A stretch of DNA of 37,827 nucleotides from contig DVNM01000041.1 in NCBI GenBank assembly GCA_018714405.1, positions 1 through 37,827 on the forward strand, in the 5' to 3' direction. Shown here piece by piece: positions 1 through 8,177 of the stretch. Source of the DNA: Scybalenecus merdavium (lineage in GTDB: Bacteria; Bacillota; Clostridia; Oscillospirales; Acutalibacteraceae). Under the pieces are notes generated by a model, which saw only the letters and a program-made list of their open reading frames with translations, did not search any database and was not told where the DNA came from. The position numbers and the translations under genes were made by a program. Every line of letters starts with the position of its first letter. The first letter of the stretch is position 1.

Positions 1-60
1 TTGTTGGTGGCTTGAACATTCACCATTATATCAGAAAGGATGTTTCTTTGCTTAAGCTTT

Positions 61-113
61 AACCCCACCCGCATAGCGGGCGGCTTTTGAGCGCCGACCA
101 TTGGTCGGCGCTC
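61..113. repeat. Two adjacent GC-rich hairpins
   Basis: A short hairpin (CCCGC, loop ATA, GCGGG) at about 68-80 is followed by a 25-base palindrome at 89-113 whose 12-base arms (GAGCGCCGACCA and its complement) are separated by a single T. Neither is followed by a clear T-run on the plus strand, so they are not textbook terminators. Paired hairpins like these can mark the end of a small mobile element, but no transposase is visible in the few bases upstream. Confidence 0.5.
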
Positions 114-134
114 TCTTGCTAAAGCACTAGTATG

Positions 135-159
135 AAGGCTCCCGTTGCGGAGCCTTTTT
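135..159 (+). terminator. Rho-independent terminator
   Basis: Stem AAGGCTCC/GGAGCCTT (135-142 and 149-156) with a six-base loop, followed by Ts. It probably ends a transcription unit lying left of the window. The following stretch (160-344) is AT-rich and contains no gene I can support. It holds a 9-base inverted repeat (TGCATAAAT near 170, ATTTATGCA near 256) of unknown meaning. Confidence 0.75.
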
Positions 160-344
160 CGTATGTTTTTGCATAAATGTGCATTTGGTGTGCCGCATTC
201 CGTGGATCGTTTAACAAAAGCAGTGTAGAATTTTTGGCAGATTTCATAGCCTGTATTTATGCACTTTTCATAATAAATGTTCCAAAGAATGAATTTGATG
301 TTATAAAATATGAATTTAATTTGAATAAAATTTGGACAAACCCC

Positions 345-373
345 TTGCGCTTTTTGTCAGAAACGCTTATAAT
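345..373 (+). promoter_or_regulatory. Sigma-A promoter of the giant secreted protein gene
   Basis: TTGCGC at 345-350 and TATAAT at 368-373 are separated by exactly 17 bases. Transcription would start about 60 bases before the TTG start codon at 443. No obvious repressor palindrome overlaps it. Confidence 0.75.
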
Positions 374-442
374 GTAAACGTATAAATATAGGTGTATCTA
401 TGCCTATGCTATGCGCAAACAAAAAAATAGGAGGTATTTATT

Positions 443-3400
443 TTGACGAAGGCAAAACTAACCAGAATTCCCAAAAGAGTCCTGGCCTGCGTTCTGGCCG
501 TGCTGATGGTCCTGAGCTGTCTCACCATGCTCCCGTTCACCGGCTTTGCGGCCAGTTTGGCGCATGCCCAGCTTGAATCGCCCGCAGTCGTGCAGGATGG
601 CAGCAAGTACTATGCTTTTGGCAGCGGTAACGTGCTCTATTCTTCCGACGATATGGCGGATTGGGATAAGGCAGATCCATACATCAGTGTCGAAGGTGTA
701 CAGGACATTGTCACAACCTATGAGGGAAGACTGGACGAAACGATTACTGAAGCCGATCTTTCCAGCCCGGAGGTTGTGGAGATCAACGGCATTTGGTACC
801 TTTACATCTCTGTCATGAGCGGCAGTACCAGTATGATCCTGCGTGCAGCGTCTGAAAGTGACTCTGCGGTTGGTCCCTATACTGCATTTGACCCGATCAT
901 GGAGACTGGTTTTGAACGCAGAGCGGCTGATGATGTGCTGCAGGGCTATATTCAGGATGCTTACGGTGATTCTGCGATACCGGATCTGGTCTCTGAATGG
1001 GGTAAGGGCACCTGCTACTACTACAGCAACTTCCTCGGTCTGAACTATCAGTGGTATACTGAGGAACTGCCGCGTGCCTATGCGCCCTCCATTGCACAGG
1101 ATGATGAGGGCAACTACTGGATGGCCTACGGCTATCGTGACGGCGGTATCTGGATGCAGAAGATCGATCCCGAGACCGGCCTGGTCGACTATACTTGGTC
1201 GGGCAACAATTACGCTGCCTTGGGCGGTTGGCAGACATCGCCTTATCAGTATATGCCTGAGGAAGACTATAACACTTCCAGTGTGGGTGAGGCTCGTCTT
1301 GACCCGTACTTTGGCGAACTGCTGGTGCACACCACAGAAGGCGGCGATACCGATACTCTGCTCAGTTCGGTCAGCCGTGCCGGCGAAGAGCCCGAACTTT
1401 ACTTTGCAGATGGCACAGCTTACCTGCAGGTCACCTACGGCGGCCCGAATAACTCCGATGGTTATAACGTAAGATCGTATAAAAACGATGGCGCGTATCA
1501 CCCGAATGGAACTACTGATACCTGGAACTTTGTGGATATGAAGGGCGAGTCCGGTGTGAACAATGCGGATGCTGGTATGATTACGGATGAAAGTGATCGT
1601 ACAGGCCTTAAGCTGATGGGCGATTACAATATGCCCGGCACAGCTAGCGCTACATATTATACATCGCCCGGCGCGTCCTCCGTTTCCACCGGCGAAAACG
1701 GCCTGACCTTTTACAACTACCAGGTCAAGTTTAATAATGCTACAAACGGCAACCCGGCAAGCGATACGGGCACCGAAATGCGCAGCCATATCCTGTTGCA
1801 CAATGTGAACGGCGACCCGCTGGTCACTCCGTTTGAGTACACAGGCGATACAGATAAAGATCTGTATGATGCGGCTGCTACAGAATATGACGTAAACGAC
1901 CAGATCGTTGGTCAGTATTATGTTGTTTCTTCCGGCGGCGAAACGTCTATTTCTAAAGAAAGTGTTGGCGGTGTCACGCTGACGGCCGGCGGTCTTGTAA
2001 TGGGTATGATCTCCGGTACTTGGGAGTTTGAAACGATCGGCAACTACCAGAACGGCGTTGTGATTCATGACCAGGTCAACGATGTGGATTACCACGGTGC
2101 GTTCCTGATACAGACGGTGGAAGATTCGACCAGCATTGATTCCGGCAATGAGACGGCTATGACTTTTACCCTTGTTGGTAATAACCAGACTGTTTGGGGC
2201 GTGTGGTACGACAACTATACACCCGGCGGTGAAAACAATGCAGACGCCAACCTTTCCATTTCTCCGGCCATTTATACCGGTGGTGCGCTGGATCTGAATG
2301 CGCGTCAGATCGGTCAGTTAGGTCTGAAATGGGGTAACTATATTACGGCTTTAAAGTTTGCCGACATCGATTACTCTACCTATTTGACGATCGACAGCAA
2401 TTTTGTGATTACAGAAGTGCGCGATGAAGATGATAATGACGGCGTAAACGGCATTGGCGTTGCGGAAGTGACGTTGAACAGTATCGACAGCATCGTCAAC
2501 ACCATGTATGTTGACCGCGCGCTGGATACGGAAGAAGCCGGTAAATCCGGCGCCGACAACGGCGACTTTAACGGCGATGCGAATGGCGAATCGGCTTCGC
2601 TGTTGCGTCAGGCGCTTACGGATAAACTGGCAGAGGTGCCCGCCGGACAAAAGCTTTATATTTTGACCGGTTATCTGGACAGCGAGTTTTACGGCCGCGA
2701 GGCTTATACCGACAACGACAAAGGCGATATCTCGCTTCGTGTTTCTTATACAGACACGGAAACGGATACCGAGTTTTCAGAACGTGTATACAGCCATGTG
2801 TACCAGCAGCCCGTACCGGCTAACTTGAGTGCTGCTGTATATTATGATACATATGGTGCTAATAAAGCTGGTGTAAATGCAACATTTATCCGCGCCGAAG
2901 GCTCTTATGCAACAGATTCTGTGTTCCCTGGTGGAAACACTGTGCGTAACAGCAACATGCGTAACAGTGCAACAAAATATTTCGCCGCTGTTCCGACTTT
3001 TGGTTATTATAATAACACGCTTTACACAGATCACCCCAATTTTGGTGCCGATGGTGCTACACAGGAATTTTTTCACAATAACTTGCTACCCATTGTAGAT
3101 TGGGATGATTTAGGCTTTAATGAGCCATATCGTACAACTTATACCGGCACGGATATCGTTGTATCTTATGAACAGACGTTTAATGACGATGGTGACTCCA
3201 ATTACGATTATAGTTTAGCCGCTGGTCCGCGCGCTATGTACTATATCGACTTGTCGTCGGCAGACACTTCGAATATAGCCGGATATTATGATGTGGAGAC
3301 ACAGCAGTATACGATTCCGCTGTACTACTCCAGTCTGTACAATGTTTCCGATTTCGACGATGACCGTAAAACATTTAACTATTATACAGACGCCAACAGC

Positions 3401-6400
3401 ACTACTTATTCTGCCGGTCTGTATCCGGACTATGAGTATACAATGGCGGATAACGATGATGACCGAACCGGTCCCCGCAATGGTGCAGTTTATAACCCGG
3501 ATAACAGTAATTATGTATTCAAGGCGAATTTTGATGACGTTGAGTATATGTACGATGGCAACAACAGCGACCATAACGACGGTGGTACCGAACTGGTAAG
3601 TGGCGGTCTTCCATGGAGCGACTGGTCGTACAGCGCCAACATTTGGATAACGGCAGACAAAAACAGCCTGGTCAACAATACTGTTCAGAATTATAATGCT
3701 TCGAATGTTGATGATTATAATTTCTATGTACGCACCAGGTCTGAGACTGTAAGCGGTCTACAAACGGACATTTGGGGGAACAGGGACTCGCATTTACGTC
3801 TGATTCAGGATATGGAATACGGTATCTATATTTCTGACAAGACGTTCCTGCGTGATTATTATAATCAGGTAATGGAAGACAAGATGGCGCAGAACTATAC
3901 CTACTATTCCTGGGAACAGTTTCGCGAAGCCACCCGCCTGATCAACGATTACCTCAACAACTACATGCAGTTGGCCGATTCGTATACTAACTATGGTGCA
4001 GCCGGCTATTCCGACGAGGATTTTGCTGGTGACGATGCTGAGTTCCAGCAGTGGTTTACCTCACACAACACCACGGCAGCAGAGGTAATGACCAGCGAGT
4101 CGCTGCTTAACAGCATGCTGACGGATTTTAACTATAAAGTACAGAACGTGCTTTGCTACCTGCTTACGGAAGCGGAGAACCAGCTGTTTGAATACAGCAC
4201 GTTCCAGGATTTCAAAAACGCTTACAGTGAGTATACCATGCTTGCAGAGCAGATGGGCAAATACACGGCGTCTTCCTGGCACGAATACATGGATCTTGGC
4301 GACCTTGTCATTGAGGGTACTGACATTAAAATCAGTGACCTTGATGCTTATCTTGTGACCAGTAACGATTCAGATACAGACCTGAATGAGATTTATGATC
4401 CCAGTCAGCCTGATGGAACGTATACGAATTATTCCTGGAAAATCATCTATGATGGTTATTTGGATGGTGACGCAAAGGCAGTCTTTGAAGCGGCTACGGA
4501 AGCGATCCGTGCGGCTGTCAATGTACTGCGCACCAAGGCGGATTACACCAATCTGAATACGGCAATGGACAGCACAACACCGTACACCACCGACCGTGAT
4601 TCGATGGATGGTGCAGTGTCCGCTGGTAATGAACAGGCTGCTGGTATTACCGGTACGACCGGTTCAGACATTTTCTCGATTGACCGTTCTACTGTTGCTA
4701 CTCTGGCGGAATCTATGAGTCAGGGTTACACACATTATTCGAACGATTCTGGTTCTTACACCGTTTCCTCTGTAGCGGCTTTGGATAAGATTTTAGCCCA
4801 GGTCTTTGACGTTGAGGGTTCTGGCCATGAACCGGGTACTTATGAAGATGGTGTTGCTACAGAAGATGCCACCAACACACTGGCTCCGATCGATCCTGAA
4901 GGTATCCAGGATACTTATTACAGCGATCTTGTCCGTGATGACCAGCAGCGTTTTGCTGACGCAGCTGACGGCAACGGCGAAGATAGGTCCACCTACAGCA
5001 AAGTTCAGACTGATATCGAGTATCAGGCTCGCCTGGTCAATGCGGTTCTGAACCAGATGCAGACGCTCGCGGATCCTTCCGAGTATGAGACGTTCGACTA
5101 CCTGATCGACGTGATTTCCACGATCGACTTCAACGCTTATACGCCTGTGGGGCAGGAATTGCTCTGGAACAAGCTGTCTGAGCTGTTGGTTGAGGGCGGC
5201 GTGTACAGTGTAAACCAGCAGATTTTTGCGGAAGATGCTGACGAAAGCACTTCTGAACTGGAGCAGGCACTCTTTGATGGTGACAACCACTACTACACCG
5301 GTCTCAACGCCGGCGACGTGGATACGGCTACCACCGAGTTGATGACGCTTCTGACTGAGCTGGACGAAACACAAAGAAAAACATACACAGTTAACTTTAC
5401 GGTTCAGTATATGAATATTGACGGTACAGAAAGTAACAGTGTTCCCCAATCTTATACCAAGTCTTATAACACGCCTTTGGATCTGAGCATTGAAGATTAT
5501 GATCCGAACAATATGTATGCTTACAGCTGGGTTGTTAAGACTTATACAGATGACGGCAACAATACGGAGACGGTTTCCAATCTGCGCAACATCGGCAGCA
5601 CATACACTTATAACAGCAATAATAAGGCAGATATTACGGTGTATGTAACACGTGGTATGGCAGATCCGTCTACGGACAACGATGTCAACATTGTACCTGT
5701 TGTTGTTACTACTCGTCTGAACCAGCGTAATGAGGTAGCCATGAATCTGTCTGAAGCAGATCTTGGCAATTACAGTGTTAATGTAAATGGCGATACGTTA
5801 TCTGTGTACAATACACCTGATGCGAGTGGTGATCCGTTCGCAGTAGTTACTGCCAACCAGCTTCCGTATCACACCTTTAACGGCTGGAGAATTAATTACA
5901 AAGTGCTTGGTGATGGTACATATACTTTGGCGCAACTGTACGATGCCGAAGATGGGTATATCACCATCTCTAACTCGTATACTCTGGAAGATTTTACCAA
6001 TTTGGTAACTGTAAATGGCAAGAACTATGCAGGTGATTCTGCTGCTGACGGTTACGTACAGTTTGACGGTTATGTTGCAATCGACACTGCAACGTATGGC
6101 GCTGATATGCCTGGTAAATTCTATGCTTGGCTCATTACCGGCACCGGTGCTGATACTGAGTGGAAGATTGCGGCATATACCGAAAAATACTCCTGTAACG
6201 TGCCGAACGGCGGATATGATTTTGTTCAGGTCAACAGTGACGAAGTAGATGGCGAGACTGTCTATTACATTTATGATGCTGAACAGGGTTATCGTCAATT
6301 GTCGTCCGATTCACAGTTGGTTAATAAAGGCGATATTCAGGAACTGGATACCAATTCTCTGTATTACCGCTTAGACAATCATCTGCGTGACTCCTGGAGT

Positions 6401-6805
6401 TCTATCTCTGAATATGATGCAACTTCCAGCAAAGTATCACTGTACAGCCATTTCACTGCTGCGGAAGATGTCCCTGAAGCGGCAACTGTTGTTGAAAGTG
6501 GTTGTGTTGCAATGTATGTGCCAACAGGCACAGATGCTGCCGAGTTAAATGAATCTCTTCAAATCAAGGGCGAGGGTGTCAATAAGTTTGTTGCTTCATC
6601 GTTTACAAGCGCTACGAGTGAAGGTCAGTATATGATGTCAATTTCATTCCCGTCTGCGGTTGCAGATAATGGTTATGCAGTTGCAATGCGTAGCTTTGTG
6701 ACCTATTCCTATATGGGCGTTAATGAAAAGGGCGAATATGGACAGATTTATCGTACCGTTTACAGCGATGTAAAATTAGCTGATTTGACAACTACGGCTG
6801 AGTAA
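443..6805 (+). CDS. Giant secreted protein with GH43 arabinanase-like head and FIVAR-like segments
   Basis: 2120 residues, starting at a TTG codon 8 bases after a perfect AGGAGG (429-434). Residues 1-42 form a signal peptide with five basic residues, a long hydrophobic core and Ala-rich cleavage sites. Residues about 44-350 read as a five-bladed GH43 propeller; blades start at ESP (44-46), SSPE (107-110), YAPS (213-216) and EEPE (315-318). Residues about 370-650 resemble the beta-sandwich that follows the propeller in endo-arabinanases. Around 1150-1450 are helical FIVAR-like segments with the Y-x-x-S-W/F pattern, and from about 1645 the protein is beta-rich. Asp would be expected at the blade 1 and blade 3 catalytic positions, where I see Ser45 and Ala214-Pro215; the acid candidate Glu316 is kept. 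It may therefore bind rather than cut arabinan-like glycans. There is no LPXTG or C-terminal membrane anchor, so how it stays at the surface is unclear. Export is near certain; the GH43 assignment is likely; activity is doubtful. Confidence 0.85.
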   Translation: MTKAKLTRIPKRVLACVLAVLMVLSCLTMLPFTGFAASLAHAQLESPAVVQDGSKYYAFGSGNVLYSSDDMADWDKADPYISVEGVQDIVTTYEGRLDETITEADLSSPEVVEINGIWYLYISVMSGSTSMILRAASESDSAVGPYTAFDPIMETGFERRAADDVLQGYIQDAYGDSAIPDLVSEWGKGTCYYYSNFLGLNYQWYTEELPRAYAPSIAQDDEGNYWMAYGYRDGGIWMQKIDPETGLVDYTWSGNNYAALGGWQTSPYQYMPEEDYNTSSVGEARLDPYFGELLVHTTEGGDTDTLLSSVSRAGEEPELYFADGTAYLQVTYGGPNNSDGYNVRSYKNDGAYHPNGTTDTWNFVDMKGESGVNNADAGMITDESDRTGLKLMGDYNMPGTASATYYTSPGASSVSTGENGLTFYNYQVKFNNATNGNPASDTGTEMRSHILLHNVNGDPLVTPFEYTGDTDKDLYDAAATEYDVNDQIVGQYYVVSSGGETSISKESVGGVTLTAGGLVMGMISGTWEFETIGNYQNGVVIHDQVNDVDYHGAFLIQTVEDSTSIDSGNETAMTFTLVGNNQTVWGVWYDNYTPGGENNADANLSISPAIYTGGALDLNARQIGQLGLKWGNYITALKFADIDYSTYLTIDSNFVITEVRDEDDNDGVNGIGVAEVTLNSIDSIVNTMYVDRALDTEEAGKSGADNGDFNGDANGESASLLRQALTDKLAEVPAGQKLYILTGYLDSEFYGREAYTDNDKGDISLRVSYTDTETDTEFSERVYSHVYQQPVPANLSAAVYYDTYGANKAGVNATFIRAEGSYATDSVFPGGNTVRNSNMRNSATKYFAAVPTFGYYNNTLYTDHPNFGADGATQEFFHNNLLPIVDWDDLGFNEPYRTTYTGTDIVVSYEQTFNDDGDSNYDYSLAAGPRAMYYIDLSSADTSNIAGYYDVETQQYTIPLYYSSLYNVSDFDDDRKTFNYYTDANSTTYSAGLYPDYEYTMADNDDDRTGPRNGAVYNPDNSNYVFKANFDDVEYMYDGNNSDHNDGGTELVSGGLPWSDWSYSANIWITADKNSLVNNTVQNYNASNVDDYNFYVRTRSETVSGLQTDIWGNRDSHLRLIQDMEYGIYISDKTFLRDYYNQVMEDKMAQNYTYYSWEQFREATRLINDYLNNYMQLADSYTNYGAAGYSDEDFAGDDAEFQQWFTSHNTTAAEVMTSESLLNSMLTDFNYKVQNVLCYLLTEAENQLFEYSTFQDFKNAYSEYTMLAEQMGKYTASSWHEYMDLGDLVIEGTDIKISDLDAYLVTSNDSDTDLNEIYDPSQPDGTYTNYSWKIIYDGYLDGDAKAVFEAATEAIRAAVNVLRTKADYTNLNTAMDSTTPYTTDRDSMDGAVSAGNEQAAGITGTTGSDIFSIDRSTVATLAESMSQGYTHYSNDSGSYTVSSVAALDKILAQVFDVEGSGHEPGTYEDGVATEDATNTLAPIDPEGIQDTYYSDLVRDDQQRFADAADGNGEDRSTYSKVQTDIEYQARLVNAVLNQMQTLADPSEYETFDYLIDVISTIDFNAYTPVGQELLWNKLSELLVEGGVYSVNQQIFAEDADESTSELEQALFDGDNHYYTGLNAGDVDTATTELMTLLTELDETQRKTYTVNFTVQYMNIDGTESNSVPQSYTKSYNTPLDLSIEDYDPNNMYAYSWVVKTYTDDGNNTETVSNLRNIGSTYTYNSNNKADITVYVTRGMADPSTDNDVNIVPVVVTTRLNQRNEVAMNLSEADLGNYSVNVNGDTLSVYNTPDASGDPFAVVTANQLPYHTFNGWRINYKVLGDGTYTLAQLYDAEDGYITISNSYTLEDFTNLVTVNGKNYAGDSAADGYVQFDGYVAIDTATYGADMPGKFYAWLITGTGADTEWKIAAYTEKYSCNVPNGGYDFVQVNSDEVDGETVYYIYDAEQGYRQLSSDSQLVNKGDIQELDTNSLYYRLDNHLRDSWSSISEYDATSSKVSLYSHFTAAEDVPEAATVVESGCVAMYVPTGTDAAELNESLQIKGEGVNKFVASSFTSATSEGQYMMSISFPSAVADNGYAVAMRSFVTYSYMGVNEKGEYGQIYRTVYSDVKLADLTTTAE

Positions 6806-6818
6806 GGAGGATGTATTT

Positions 6819-6953
6819 ATGAAAAAGAAATATGAAACTCCTTCGATTCAAATCGAAAAGTTTGATTTGAAAGACCCGGATATTGTCGCTTCTTATGATA
6901 GCGGTAATAATGAAGGTGGCATGGGGCTGCCTGCACGTTACTTCGAGTTTTAA
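6819..6953 (+). CDS. 44-residue peptide of unknown function
   Basis: Starts at ATG 6819, 13 bases after the stop of the giant secreted protein. An AGGAGG (6805-6810) sits 8 bases upstream, so it is very probably translated from the same transcript. The N-terminus is KKKYETPSI, followed by a short amphipathic part (IEKFDLKDPDIVAS) and a Gly/Asn-rich tail ending in aromatic residues (RYFEF). There is no signal peptide or Cys. Small proteins beginning M-K-K-x-Y-x-x-P occur widely in gut Firmicutes and Bacteroidetes and are mostly unstudied. That family resemblance is from memory. A leader-like N-terminus plus Gly-rich tail would also fit a modified-peptide precursor, but no modifying enzyme is adjacent. 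Confidence 0.7.
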   Translation: MKKKYETPSIQIEKFDLKDPDIVASYDSGNNEGGMGLPARYFEF

Positions 6954-6954
6954 T

Positions 6955-6992
6955 AAAAAAACCACCCGAGGAGAATCCTCGGGTGGTTTTTT
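6955..6992. terminator. Strong bidirectional terminator
   Basis: A perfect 12-base stem (ACCACCCGAGGA, 6961-6972, with its complement 6976-6987) and a three-base loop, flanked by six As and five Ts. It can end both the giant-protein/mini-protein transcript (plus) and the lacI-type gene (minus), which converge here. Confidence 0.9.
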
Positions 6993-7003
6993 ATGTCTTA
7001 AAA

Positions 7004-7999
7004 TCAGTCGCCGGTCGAAGCGCGTAAAATAACCTGGTGTGCCAGTGTAATGTTGCTTGGCGCGCTGTTTTTATTTTCTATTTGGTCAACCAGCAGCCGC
7101 ACGCTGCTTGCGCCGATTTCTTCGATCGGCTGTGCCACGGTCGAAAGTTTTGGCCGCAGAATTTGTGCGGTCGAAATATTGTCAAACCCCATCACGCCAA
7201 TGTCCTGCGGCACGCGTACGCCGCTGTCTAAAAACCGGTGAATGGCGCCGGCTGCCATTTCATCGCTTACGCAAAACAGCGCCTGCGGCAGCTCTTTTCC
7301 CTGCATGATCCGCTCAGCCGTGCATTCGCCGCCTTGCAGGGTGCAGTCATCAAAATAAATCCATTCATCATCAGCCGAAATGCCGTGCGCCTTAAGGGCA
7401 CGTTTAAACCCCTGCAGCCGCAGTGTGCCCAGCGAATAGCAGTTGTTGAACAGCCCCGCAACTTGCGTTATCTCTTTTTGCAAAAGCGCATCTGTTGCAT
7501 CAAACGCGGCCTGCTCGTCATCTATCGCTGCACAGGGCAGGGAACAGTCTGGAATGTGAATGCCGCCCAGCACAAGCGGTATGTCGCTTATATCTGTCAG
7601 CGCTTGTATCTGTTCCGGCGTGTTTTCGTGCAGCAAAATGATACCGTCCACAAGCCTGCCGCACAGCATTTTAAACGTCTGCTTTTCCTTTTCAAAGTTG
7701 TCTGAGATATTGCAGACTAAAACATGGTAGCCGTTTCGTTCCGCTTCGCTTTCAATGGCGGCCGTCATAGCTGCGTGAAATGTAACGGATACGTTTGGCA
7801 CCAGCACGCCGATCAGGTTGGACTTGCGCAGTATAAGTGACCGTGCCGTAATGTTCGGCCGGTAATTGTACTTTTCTACTGCGTCGATCACTTTCTTTTT
7901 CAGCGCCGGGCTGACCGGCTTGGTGCCGTTCAGCACACGCGAAACTGTCGCCGGCGAAGTACCGGCCATTTTGGCAATAAACTTAATATCTACCTGCAA
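7004..7999 (-). CDS. LacI-family transcriptional repressor
   Basis: 331 residues, the normal LacI length. Residues 3-50 form the DNA-binding domain, with the typical helix-turn-helix and hinge pattern (IAKMAGTSPATVSRVLNG, then NYRPNITARSL). The rest is a periplasmic-binding-protein-like sugar sensor that includes GVMGFDNI. I chose the TTG at 7999: it places the helix-turn-helix at the N-terminus and lies 5 bases after AAGGCGGTG. An ATG further upstream at 8125 would add 42 residues unlike the family and would overlap the promoter. It is transcribed divergently from the GH4 operon. The palindrome in that operon's promoter, and a matching half-site in its own promoter, make it the likely local repressor with autoregulation. 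The inducer is unknown. Confidence 0.93.
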   Translation of the reverse strand: MQVDIKFIAKMAGTSPATVSRVLNGTKPVSPALKKKVIDAVEKYNYRPNITARSLILRKSNLIGVLVPNVSVTFHAAMTAAIESEAERNGYHVLVCNISDNFEKEKQTFKMLCGRLVDGIILLHENTPEQIQALTDISDIPLVLGGIHIPDCSLPCAAIDDEQAAFDATDALLQKEITQVAGLFNNCYSLGTLRLQGFKRALKAHGISADDEWIYFDDCTLQGGECTAERIMQGKELPQALFCVSDEMAAGAIHRFLDSGVRVPQDIGVMGFDNISTAQILRPKLSTVAQPIEEIGASSVRLLVDQIENKNSAPSNITLAHQVILRASTGD

Positions 8000-8023
8000 T
8001 GGATCACCGCCTTTTACAGTTTT

Positions 8024-8052
8024 ATGATAAGCGTGTGTCGTTTTCCTGTCAA
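8024..8052 (-). promoter_or_regulatory. Promoter of the lacI-type gene with operator half-site
   Basis: On the minus strand, TTGACA (8052-8047) and TATCAT (8029-8024) are 17 bases apart. The spacer contains GGAAAACG (plus-strand CGTTTTCC at 8039-8046), identical to one arm of the operator at 8131-8144. This suggests weak autorepression. Confidence 0.75.
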
Positions 8053-8124
8053 GCTTTGTTTGTGTATTTTGCATAATAATTTGGCTGAATCTGTGTTGAA
8101 TTTGCCAGTTTTGCCGTTGACCCA

Positions 8125-8152
8125 TTGACGGGAAAACGTTTTCCTATATAAT
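8125..8152 (+). promoter_or_regulatory. GH4 operon promoter containing a LacI-type operator
   Basis: TTGACG (8125-8130) and TATAAT (8147-8152) are 16 bases apart. The perfect 14-base palindrome GGAAAACGTTTTCC (8131-8144) fills the spacer, with the central CG dinucleotide typical of LacI-family operators. A bound repressor would block RNA polymerase directly. The first ATG (8151) overlaps the -10 box, so translation must begin at 8178. Confidence 0.85.
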
Positions 8153-8177
8153 GAAATCAGAATATGGAGGTATACGA

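Noticed and set aside
3..62. Possible end of a gene entering from the left (VGGLNIHHYIRKDVSLLKL then stop)
   Set aside because: Only 19 codons, no recognisable family, and other frames are equally open; too short to support.
177..377. 66-residue open frame in the AT-rich leader
   Set aside because: No ribosome site, it overlaps the promoter at 345-373, and its composition looks non-coding.
458..2095. Long open frame antisense to the giant protein
   Set aside because: Mirror frame of a strongly coding sequence; no ribosome site and no recognisable domain.
2545..2650. Dockerin-like stretch in the giant protein (NGDFNGDANGESASLLRQAL)
   Set aside because: Only one partial calcium-loop-like segment, lying in the middle of the protein; a real dockerin needs two repeats.
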